Source of the DNA: JADHUC01 sp964623055
Lineage (GTDB): Bacteria; Planctomycetota; Planctomycetia; Pirellulales; Pirellulaceae
Assembly (NCBI GenBank): GCA_964623055.1
Contig: CAZURK010000003.1
Span: 111,889-175,888 of the forward strand
Reading direction: 5' to 3'
Length of the DNA stretch: 64,000 bases
A program made the position numbers and the translations under genes. This document shows, piece after piece, positions 17,701 through 25,376 of the stretch (within the stretch, counting starts at the first letter, position 1; each line of letters begins with the position of its first letter). Under the pieces are notes generated by a model. That model worked only from the letters and a program-made list of their open reading frames with translations, searched no databases and had not been told where the DNA came from.

Positions 17701-19035
17701 ATGAAACGCACGCTGAAATTGACCTCATTGACGATCGTCCTGGTTGCGGTCACAGCAACTGTCCAGGCCGAATACCGCGAGACCATGGACCCAGACGGCC
17801 GGACGAAAAACATTCAGTCCGACTATGGGTTGGTGAACGACAACGCCAAGGCCAACCAGAGCGAAATATTCCAGAAGGCGATCGACGATCTGGCCGCGGT
17901 CGGTGGTGGGCGGCTCATTGTTCCGAAAGGAACCTATCGCCTGGCGGGAGTCAAGCTGAGATCGAACATTCATTTGCTGATCGAAAAGGACACAGTGATC
18001 AAACCACACTGGCCTGCGGGAACAAAGACGGTTGTCTTCAACCTGGACGCGGAACGTCCCTCCAACAGAAAGAAGATGACCCCGGAGCAGGAGAGAGCAT
18101 GCATCGAAAACGTCAGCATCCGGGGGCTCGGTGGTCGCTGGATCATCGATTATTCTGACCGGGAGCGGAAGAGCGGTGAAGGTGTCCGAGCCGTCCTGGG
18201 CAAAATGGTCCGAAACTTCCTCATCGCGGATCTTGACGTGAGAGATAACTTCACCGTCTATTGCGGGATCACGCTGACCCCGATGCAGACGAAGAGAGAG
18301 AGCAAAGACTGGCCGGTTTCGCGGGCAACCGATGGAACGGTGCGCAACTGCCGAATCTTCAATGCCAGTCCCGGCTACGGACTTACTCAGTTGCACGGCG
18401 CGCAGTCGGTCCACTTTGAGGATATCTATGCCAAAGGGGGAGTGACGCTTCGCCTTGAAACAGGCGCGGTCGGCGATAAGACAGCCGTCTATGACGTCAC
18501 AGCAAAGAACGTTGTGAATGAAAACGGACGTTGCGCTGTCATGTTTGGTCCGCACAGCGCGATGAACGGCGTCGTGAAAGTTGATGGGGTTGTCTCGAAA
18601 AGCAGTACTTACGCGGTCTCCATCGGAATGGGCGGCGTGAAAGCCGCCGAGCTGAAGCACAACCCTGATGCCACAGACGGAATTTTTGCGGAGGGCAGCT
18701 ATGTCAAAAATATCCGCACAATCTTTGGCATGAATGCACAAGTAAAGACTCACGCCATGATGGACATTCCAGAAGAATACTACGACGACTTGGATCTGAG
18801 GTGGGAAAACAAGTTTTTTGAAGGCCCATCGATCGGCGCGGTAAGAGATAGTTCAGGTGACCATTACCATGTCGATATTGAGAATGTGACCATGGAAGGC
18901 TTCAAGTACAACGCGGATAAACCGATCCTGACCCCGGCAGACACCCGGCCCGGTAAATGGGGGCACGCGCTGCGCAAATGGAAGACTGCCCGAGGCATGC
19001 CTGTTGAGCAAAAGAAGAAGAAGCGGAATCAGTAA
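17701..19035 (+). CDS. Secreted GH82-like iota-carrageenase, copy 1
   Basis: GH82 enzymes cut beta-1,4 bonds of iota-carrageenan using a right-handed beta-helix. This 444-residue protein has a signal peptide (MKRTLKLTSLTIVLVAVTAT) and GH82-like signatures: GGGRLIVPKGTYRLAGVKLR (69-88), SNIHLLIEKDTVIKP, NVSIRGLGGRW, NASPGYGLTQLHG (221-233), GGVTLRLETG (246-255, with the candidate catalytic Glu 253) and VMFGPHSAMNGVVKVDG. GGGAGAC lies just before the ATG. The C-terminus is a Lys-rich tail (KKKKRNQ). A frameshifted paralogue lies at 22139-23460. Assignment rests on motif recognition, and another beta-helix family is the main alternative. Confidence 0.7.
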   Translation: MKRTLKLTSLTIVLVAVTATVQAEYRETMDPDGRTKNIQSDYGLVNDNAKANQSEIFQKAIDDLAAVGGGRLIVPKGTYRLAGVKLRSNIHLLIEKDTVIKPHWPAGTKTVVFNLDAERPSNRKKMTPEQERACIENVSIRGLGGRWIIDYSDRERKSGEGVRAVLGKMVRNFLIADLDVRDNFTVYCGITLTPMQTKRESKDWPVSRATDGTVRNCRIFNASPGYGLTQLHGAQSVHFEDIYAKGGVTLRLETGAVGDKTAVYDVTAKNVVNENGRCAVMFGPHSAMNGVVKVDGVVSKSSTYAVSIGMGGVKAAELKHNPDATDGIFAEGSYVKNIRTIFGMNAQVKTHAMMDIPEEYYDDLDLRWENKFFEGPSIGAVRDSSGDHYHVDIENVTMEGFKYNADKPILTPADTRPGKWGHALRKWKTARGMPVEQKKKKRNQ

Positions 19036-19196
19036 CATGGGAAGGCGGCTCATTCCGGGGGCCGCTTTCGATTTCAACACCAAGTCACTCGGCTCGGAGG
19101 CTGCGGGTGCGGTTAGCTATCCAACACCTGAGAGACGCCGCAGACGGTTGGATCGAGCTGACCTTTTCCTCTATCGACATAGTACGAGAAAGAACC

Positions 19197-20474
19197 ATGA
19201 AAAAGAACGAATTGACTACCGTTATGGCCGCTGTTTCGCTTGCCCTACTGCTTTCGTGCAACGCTTGGGCACAAGAGGGCGGCTTCCCGTTCTTTCTTCC
19301 AAAAGAAAAGCCGAACCGCGAGCTGAGCGCCGCCATGAAGCGTAACTATACGGCTTACATGGCTCCACGCCCCGAAGACAACGAGCTGTACTCGCTATTC
19401 AAGTACACCAAGCTAAAAGGTCTGGACTACAACAATCACGATGGAACCATCACGCGACGCGATCCGTCAAAGGTGATCTTCGCGAATGGCAAGTACTATG
19501 TCTGGTACACGCACCGCCATACCCCAACGCCTCCTCAGGGGGCTGAGAAATGCACTGACACCATCCCGTCACGCGATTGGGACTTGGCAGACATCTGGTA
19601 CGCCACCTCCGAAGATGGCTTCACGTGGGAGGAGCAAGGCGTTGCCGTCCCGCGTCCTCCAAAGCCAAATCCTGGATGTCGCTCCGTAACCACGACGGAC
19701 ATCCTGGTCTGGGAGGGGAAGTATTACCTCTACTATCAGGCCTTTTCTCAGCCGAGTGGTACGCGCGGCGAAGATAAGACTCGCGGTGACGACTGCCCCG
19801 TGGCCGTGTCGTATGCCGACTCGCCCGACGGCCCGTGGGCGCCTCTCAACAAGATCGTGATTCCCAATGGAGCGGAAGGAGAATGGGATCAGTATTCCAT
19901 CCACGACCCGTATCCCCTGGTGTACAAGGGCAAGATCTACTTGTACTACAAGTCGGATTGCGACGGCGATCCGCGCCTGGTGCGCATGCAGGGATTGGCC
20001 ATTGCCGACAATCCGCTGGGCCCGTTCAAAAAGCATCCGCTGAATCCCGTTATCAACTCAGGCCATGAAACGACAATGTTTCCCTTCAAGAAAGGAATCG
20101 CTGCCCTGGTGATCCGAGACGGAAATGAACACTTCACGGTTCAATATGCTGGAGACGGAGTGAACTTCGAGATTGCGTCGATCACCTCGCTAATGCCGAT
20201 CGCGGCGGGGCCTTTTGTGCCGGATGCCTTCACCAACACAGAGCACGGCAAGGGAATCACATGGGGACTCTCCCATAACACCTGGGCCGGAACACGAGGG
20301 AAAGGCCATTCTGTACTGATGCGTTTCGACTGCGATCTGAGTCTCGATGTCAACTACGTGGACATGAAGAAGCACGGCTACATGCATAATCCGGAATTCT
20401 ACTATCAACACGGCCTGAACAAGGAGCAGCGTGCACGTAGCCTCGAAAACTCCAGGAAGTTGCGCGGAGAATAG
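19197..20474 (+). CDS. Secreted GH117-like glycosidase, copy 3
   Basis: A 425-residue exported protein starting MKKNELTTVMAAVSLALLLS. It is the closest relative of copy 1: both have MAPRPE.NELYS, LKGLDYN, TRRDPSK (87-93), WYTHRHTPTPPQGAEKCTDT, DGDPRLVRMQGLAIADNPLG and NSGHETTMFPFKKG. It carries an extra RGEDKTRGDDCPVAV loop. It sits between GH82 copy 1 and the sulfatase at 20576, which supports a role in red-algal galactan breakdown. Family assignment is GH117-like by motifs, with a divergent GH43 as the alternative. Confidence 0.65.
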   Translation: MKKNELTTVMAAVSLALLLSCNAWAQEGGFPFFLPKEKPNRELSAAMKRNYTAYMAPRPEDNELYSLFKYTKLKGLDYNNHDGTITRRDPSKVIFANGKYYVWYTHRHTPTPPQGAEKCTDTIPSRDWDLADIWYATSEDGFTWEEQGVAVPRPPKPNPGCRSVTTTDILVWEGKYYLYYQAFSQPSGTRGEDKTRGDDCPVAVSYADSPDGPWAPLNKIVIPNGAEGEWDQYSIHDPYPLVYKGKIYLYYKSDCDGDPRLVRMQGLAIADNPLGPFKKHPLNPVINSGHETTMFPFKKGIAALVIRDGNEHFTVQYAGDGVNFEIASITSLMPIAAGPFVPDAFTNTEHGKGITWGLSHNTWAGTRGKGHSVLMRFDCDLSLDVNYVDMKKHGYMHNPEFYYQHGLNKEQRARSLENSRKLRGE

Positions 20475-20482
20475 CATAGTAC

Positions 20483-20549
20483 GTAGGGCCGGTTCCCACC
20501 GGCCGATCGAATGTGGACAAAGCTCGCGGCCGGTGGGAACCGGCCCTAC
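20483..20549. repeat. Long palindrome, copy 3 (GTAGGGCCGGTTCC family)
   Basis: Arms GTAGGGCCGGTTCCCACCGG and CCGGTGGGAACCGGCCCTAC are perfect reverse complements over 20 bases. It begins nine bases after the GH117 stop. Confidence 0.88.
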
Positions 20550-20575
20550 TGCCCTACTGCACTGGGAATAGAACC

Positions 20576-22114
20576 ATGAAGTACATTGCATCGTTAATGC
20601 TACTGCCCTTGTTTGGCTTCGCGATCACCACCGAGATAGACGCCCAGGACAATCGGCCGAATATTCTGTGGATTACGATCGAGGATTGGTCCCCGGAGAT
20701 GTCTTGCTACGGCACGAAGGGAATCCACACGCCGCATGTGGATAAGCTGGCATCCGAAGGCATCCGCTATCAGTGGGCGTTTACCACGTCGCCGGTCTGC
20801 TCGACATCACGTTCGGCCATGATGACCGGCTTTCATCAGAACTACATCCGCGCGAACCAGCACCGGGAACATGACAAGAAGCCGCTGCCGCATGGTATCA
20901 GACCCATCCCGCATTTGTTTCAGGAGGCTGGCTACTTCACCGCGCTGATGAGTTGGAAGACCGACTGTAACTTCACGCCGAATAGGAAGGCGGAGCTATT
21001 CATGGGTGAAGACTGGGCCGAACGCAAACCGAGGCAGCCATTCTTCGCCCGCATTACGTTCGGCGGCACCCACCGTGCTTTCAAGCGCGATCCGGTGCGT
21101 CCCATTGATATCAAGGATGTCGAGCTTCCGCCCTACTATCCCGATACACCGTTCTGCCGTCGCGACTGGGCCAATGGGCTTGAGCAGATGCAGTTGGTCG
21201 ATCGCGAAGTCGGCGCGATCCTGAAACGGCTGAAAGACGAGGGCTTGGCCGACAATACCATCGTTTTCTTCATCGGCGATCACGGACGTTGCCACATTCG
21301 CGGCAAACAGTTTCTCTACGACGGCGGAATTCGCATCCCCATGATCATGCGTTGGCCGGGCAAGGTCGCTCCGGGGCAGGTGAGCGACGATCTGGTGATG
21401 TCGATCGACATCTGCGCCACGATTCTGCAAGCGGCAGGCATCGAGCCGCCGGTTCCGCTGCATGGCAAGAGCCTGTTGGCCAGGGAGGTCAAGCAGAGGA
21501 AATACGTGTTCGCAGCGCGCGACAAGATGGACGAGACCCATGACGCGATGCGGGCGATTCGCTCGAAGGACTACAAACTGATTCTCAACCTGATGTCAGA
21601 GCGTCCTTGGTGCCAATTCAATCGCTACAAAGAGGGTGGGTATCCAATGCTCGCGGAGCTGAACGTCCTGAACCTGAAAGGACAACTCACACCGGAGCAA
21701 GCGGCCTTCTTTGCTCCCAGCAAACCGGAAATCGAGTTATATGACGTGCGCAGCGATCCGTACGAGGTGAAGAATTTCGCCGACAATCCGGACTACGCAC
21801 ATGTCAAGGCGGAAATGCTGGCCGAACTGGACCGCTGGCGCAAAAACGTGATTCACGACCAGGGAGTTTCGGACGACTTCCGCGCTCTGGGTGTTTTCCT
21901 GGCCTCCTGCCCTGTGTCGAAGGTCGACGATTGGGTCGAGGCAAACGGCGAGAAACACGACTTCAACAAGTACGGATGGCCTGCATGGTATCCTACCCGT
22001 TCATTACAGGATTGGGAAAAGGCGCGTGCCTTATGGGAACCGTACGTCTTCCGCGGCCCCTCGGAGAAAGTTCCCCGGCCCCAGATCGGTCATTCAAAAA
22101 AGAAAAAGAAATAG
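20576..22114 (+). CDS. Secreted sulfatase with CSTSR formylglycine motif
   Basis: A 512-residue exported sulfatase of the N-sulfoglucosamine sulfohydrolase-like branch (ITIEDWSPEMSCYG, HTPHVDKLASEGIRY). The formylglycine motif is CSTSRSAMMTG, Cys 75: the third position is Thr instead of Pro. FFIGDHGRCHIRGKQFLYDG is the distal metal loop, then IRIPMIMRWPGKV. The C-terminal YGWPAWYPTRSLQDWEKA is also typical of this branch. The protein ends KKKKK, as several proteins here end in basic tails. Signal peptide about 22 residues. It lies between GH117 copy 3 and the GH82 paralogue, 24 bases before the latter. Confidence 0.9.
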   Translation: MKYIASLMLLPLFGFAITTEIDAQDNRPNILWITIEDWSPEMSCYGTKGIHTPHVDKLASEGIRYQWAFTTSPVCSTSRSAMMTGFHQNYIRANQHREHDKKPLPHGIRPIPHLFQEAGYFTALMSWKTDCNFTPNRKAELFMGEDWAERKPRQPFFARITFGGTHRAFKRDPVRPIDIKDVELPPYYPDTPFCRRDWANGLEQMQLVDREVGAILKRLKDEGLADNTIVFFIGDHGRCHIRGKQFLYDGGIRIPMIMRWPGKVAPGQVSDDLVMSIDICATILQAAGIEPPVPLHGKSLLAREVKQRKYVFAARDKMDETHDAMRAIRSKDYKLILNLMSERPWCQFNRYKEGGYPMLAELNVLNLKGQLTPEQAAFFAPSKPEIELYDVRSDPYEVKNFADNPDYAHVKAEMLAELDRWRKNVIHDQGVSDDFRALGVFLASCPVSKVDDWVEANGEKHDFNKYGWPAWYPTRSLQDWEKARALWEPYVFRGPSEKVPRPQIGHSKKKKK

Positions 22115-22138
22115 CTTCGGCGAACCTAAGGAGACACG

Positions 22139-23460
22139 ATGATGAAGTACGCACTGCTCGCATTGCCAACGCTGGCGTGGAGTTCGCCGCTGACGGCGGC
22201 ATACGTGGAGACCGTGAATCCGAATGGTCCGAAAAGGAACCTGCAGCGAGATTTCGGGTTGGTTGACGACAATGCCGAGAGCAACCAGAGCGAAAAACTT
22301 CAAAAGGCAATTGATATAATCGCCGACCAAGGCGGAGGAATCCTGATCCTTCCCAAAGGGACCTACAACTTTTCAGGAATCTACCTCAGGTCCAACGTTC
22401 ATCTGGTGGTCGAGGAAGATACTGTCATCAAGCCCTGGTGGCCCGCAGGCGAAAAGACCGTTGTCTTCATGCTGGATGTGCCCGGCAAGACTGGAAAAGG
22501 GCATATCGAGAATGTCAGTATCCGCGGCGACGGAGGACAATTTATCTCGACTATTCGGATCGCGGGAGCATCCAGGGAGAGGGCATCCGGACCATCAATT
22601 GCAGGCAGGTCAAGAACTTCTTGCTGTCCGACATCTATGTCAAGGACAGCTATACCACCTATTGCGCGGTAATCTTCACGCCGTCCAGGGCCAAAGACGC
22701 GCGCACGCAGCCCGTCTTCCGACCCACAGACGGTCTGGTGCGAAACCTGACAAGCACGAATTCCAGTCCGGGTTACGGACTGGTCCAGATGCACGCGGGC
22801 GACAAGATTCACTTCGAAAACCTCTCCGCCATCGGCGGTGGGGTCACGTTCCGGCTGGAGACCGGTGCTGGCGGACATAACGGAGGAATCCACAATATCA
22901 CCGCCACAAATCTCTATTGTGAAAACGGCAGTACGGCGGTGTTGCTCGGACCGCATAAGGCGCAGAACGGCCTTGTCAAAATTGATGGCGTTACCGTGAA
23001 AGGCTGTGCCTTCGCCGTGACGATGGGGCCTGGCTACGTTGAGAAGAGGAACATGGATGATCCCCATTACAAACCCGGAAGGTTTGCCGATGGGACGAGT
23101 GTGAGAAACATCCGTGCGATCTTTGGAACCAACGCAGCCATATCACTGAAAGGACTCGCGAATGTTCCCAAGGAATACCTGAAAGAACTCCGGTTCGACA
23201 AGAATGATCGGGTGCTCAAGCGTGTCAGAGGCCCTTCGGTTGGTGTTGTGTTGAATCGTACGGCGGGGAGCTGGAACCCGATTATCGAGAATGTCACCGG
23301 TGAAGGTTTCAAATACAACAAAGGCATTTTGAGAATAGATGAGAAACAGCCCAGAAACTGGCGCGAATTGCTCGAAGGCCTGCCGATTCTCGAACAATTC
23401 CCAAAAGACAAGCGAATCAAGAAGAACAAAACGGGGGTGAAGGAGAAGAAGTCGGGTTAA
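22139..23460 (+). pseudogene. GH82-like iota-carrageenase, copy 2, frameshifted
   Basis: The first frame (MMKYALLALPTLAWSSPLTA ... NVSIRGDGGQF) and a second one base back (IYLDYSDRGSIQGEG onward) together make a protein parallel to GH82 copy 1, with SPGYGLVQMHAGDKIHFENL, GGVTFRLETGAG and VLLGPHKAQNGLVKIDG. The switch is near 22535-22545 in CAATTTATC. One extra T would restore a single frame reading GGQFYLDYS, so a lost T in a short run (mutation or assembly error) is the simplest cause. Without correction the first frame gives only 177 residues, with no catalytic core. The second half keeps all later motifs. Confidence 0.75.
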
Positions 23461-23528
23461 GTCTGTCATGAAACAAATCAGAACGATTCCATCCTCCACC
23501 GATTAGGAAACAAGCTATGAAAGGGCGA

Positions 23529-23622
23529 AGGCCGGAACATCGCTGCGCTCGTTCCGGCAAAGTCAATCGAACGAGAAAACCTCTGCCGGAACCTCGTCGC
23601 TGCATTCCTTGTTGCCGGCCTA
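23529..23622. repeat. Dispersed GCCGGAAC/GTTCCGGC repeats, two copies
   Basis: AGGCCGGAACATCGCTGCGC opens the first copy (23529-23557), and GCCGGAACCTCGTCGCTGCA opens the second, which ends TTGCCGGCCTATA. They belong to the same family as the repeats at 14.03 kb and 45.0 kb. Confidence 0.6.
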
Positions 23623-23655
23623 TAAACTGTTCAACTGGCGATTCGGAGACACACG

Positions 23656-23961
23656 ATGAAAACATGTACACATAGCCTCTTTTTGGGGCTCCTGTTCTTC
23701 AGTCACATCTCTTCTGCCGCCGATTGGCCACAGTGGCGACATGACGCAAACCGATCGGGTGCGACGGAAGAAGAACTGCCGGAGAACCTGCACCAGCAAT
23801 GGGTGCTTTCCCTCGGCAAGCCGGCCCCGGCGTACGAGCATCAATACCGGATGTGTGCGGACGTCAGCTACTCGCCGGTTGCCGCGGACTGCACGCTCTT
23901 TGTTCCATCCAATGTGACCGGTGTATCTTTCGTGCCTGATAGACTGGAGGCTTTGCCATGA
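23656..23961 (+). pseudogene. N-terminal remnant of a PQQ-propeller protein
   Basis: This 101-residue frame begins with a signal peptide (MKTCTHSLFLGLLFFSHISS) and ADWPQWRHDANRSGATEEEL, then LHQQWVLSLGKPAPAYEHQY and VSYSPVAADCTLFVPSNV, the standard start of a PQQ-binding-like beta-propeller. It breaks off after the first blade (VTGVSFVPDRLEALP) and runs into the next gene with an ATGA overlap. The remaining blades are missing, so it is a truncated copy. Confidence 0.7.
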
Positions 23962-24734
23962 AATCCCAGATGCTTTGGTCGTTGCTGGTTTTGTTTCTGT
24001 TGGGGTGCGGCATGATTCGTGGTGCCGAGAAGCCGCAACCAGATGTAGAGGCTGCAACGGAAAAGGCTGTCGCCGCACAAAAGGAGTGCAGCCAGAGGTG
24101 GCGACTACCCGTTGAGATCACCAACAGCATCGGGATGAAACTGAAGCTGATTCCGGAGGGCGAGTTCTTAATGGGCTCGCCGGCGTCGGAGAGAAGAGGC
24201 GGCGATAAGTTACAGCATCGCGTGCGGATCGCGGAGCCGTTCTATCTGGGATGCTACGAGGTGACGCAGGCGGAATACGAACGAGTGATGAAGACGAATC
24301 CGAGTTGCTTTTCGCCTCAGGGCGAGCGGACGGGAGAGGTAGTGGGTCTGGACACCAGTCGTTTTCCGGTGGAAGAGGTTTCGTGGTTAGACGCCGTGGA
24401 ATTTTGCCGGAGGCTATCGAAGCTGCCAGAGGAGAAGGCGGCGGGGCGGATCTACCGTTTGCCTACCGATGCCGAGTGGGAATGCGCGTGCCGAGCGGGC
24501 ACCATGACGAAATTTCATTTCGGCCCTCAGTTGACCAAGCGGCAGGCCAATATTTTCAATTGCCATGTACGCACCACGACCGTCGGTTCGTATGCCCCGA
24601 ACGCCTTCGGCTTGTACGACATGCACGGAAACGTAGTCGAGTGGTGCAATGACAGGTACACGTCGCCATGCGGCGAGCCGCACATCCGGACTCACGACCT
24701 CGGCTTCCGCGTGGCCGCAATTGCCGCTCAGTGA
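23958..24734 (+). CDS. Formylglycine-generating-enzyme family protein, internally shortened
   Basis: The FGE/SUMF1 fold family includes the enzyme that converts the sulfatase active-site Cys to formylglycine. This 258-residue exported protein has a lipobox-like LLVLFLLGCG, GMKLKLIPEGEFLMGSPASE, FYLGCYEVTQAEYERVM, PVEEVSWLDAVEFCRRLS, YRLPTDAEWECACRAG, then NAFGLYDMHGNVVEWCNDRY. It jumps directly to HDLGFRVA, so the usual stretch with RGGSW and the redox Cys region (roughly 40 residues) is absent. It is therefore unlikely to modify sulfatases. Its ATG overlaps the PQQ remnant stop by four bases. Confidence 0.75.
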   Translation: MKSQMLWSLLVLFLLGCGMIRGAEKPQPDVEAATEKAVAAQKECSQRWRLPVEITNSIGMKLKLIPEGEFLMGSPASERRGGDKLQHRVRIAEPFYLGCYEVTQAEYERVMKTNPSCFSPQGERTGEVVGLDTSRFPVEEVSWLDAVEFCRRLSKLPEEKAAGRIYRLPTDAEWECACRAGTMTKFHFGPQLTKRQANIFNCHVRTTTVGSYAPNAFGLYDMHGNVVEWCNDRYTSPCGEPHIRTHDLGFRVAAIAAQ

Positions 24735-25376
24735 GTAGGCGCACTCAAGCAGGCAGAGCGCATCGCGCCGGCCGCGGTATCGCAGGACTGATCGCTGACG
24801 GAGTCCTGGGAGCGAAATGACGGTCTTTTGCGTTCGACCGACATATTTTACTTCGTGCTTCTAGCGGATGGGCGTTCTGGTAGTGGCGGCTGCCGTATTG
24901 ATTTGGCTGGTTCAGGCCGTGGTAGCGCGGTCGCATCGACAACGCATCAAAACGCCTTTCCCCAGCGCGCCGAGGTCGCCCCCCACTGTTCAGCAAACCG
25001 CACTTTGCCAACGGACGTAGGTCACATCGACCTCCGCGCGTAAAGCCTGCGCGTAGCACCTTAGCTTTGCCGTCATCTTGGTGGCACGGTGTACGAGCAC
25101 TTTTTCGCTCCGAAAGTACTCGGCCGAAGTAACGTCGATGTGACCCCACGCCTCTGCTTTGATTCCCTTTTTGCATTTGCCTTCCCGACGCGTCCATCCA
25201 TCAGAGCCGCGGGGCCGAGTCCCGGATTGTCCACGTAGGCCGACCAAGCAAACCGTGCAACTACTGGAACTTCGGCCTCTTCTAATGGCGTTGTTTACGG
25301 TACGGGTTGTCAAAACGATAAAGCTGGTTTGCGCCGCTCCGGTAAGGAGTTCGGCCTATGCGGTGCGCAAGCGACG
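24735..25376. other. Gap without a supportable gene
   Basis: Short overlapping frames occur on both strands, none with a clear ribosome site or family. A minus-strand stretch reading EYFRSEKVLVHRATKMTAKL, then ALRAEVDVTYVRW (about 25000-25150) has protein-like composition and may be a decayed gene. I cannot name it. Confidence 0.4.

Noticed and set aside
24868..25020. Small membrane-peptide frame (MGVLVVAAAVLIWLVQAVVA)
   Set aside because: Has one hydrophobic stretch but no ribosome site, no known family, and lies antisense to another protein-like stretch.
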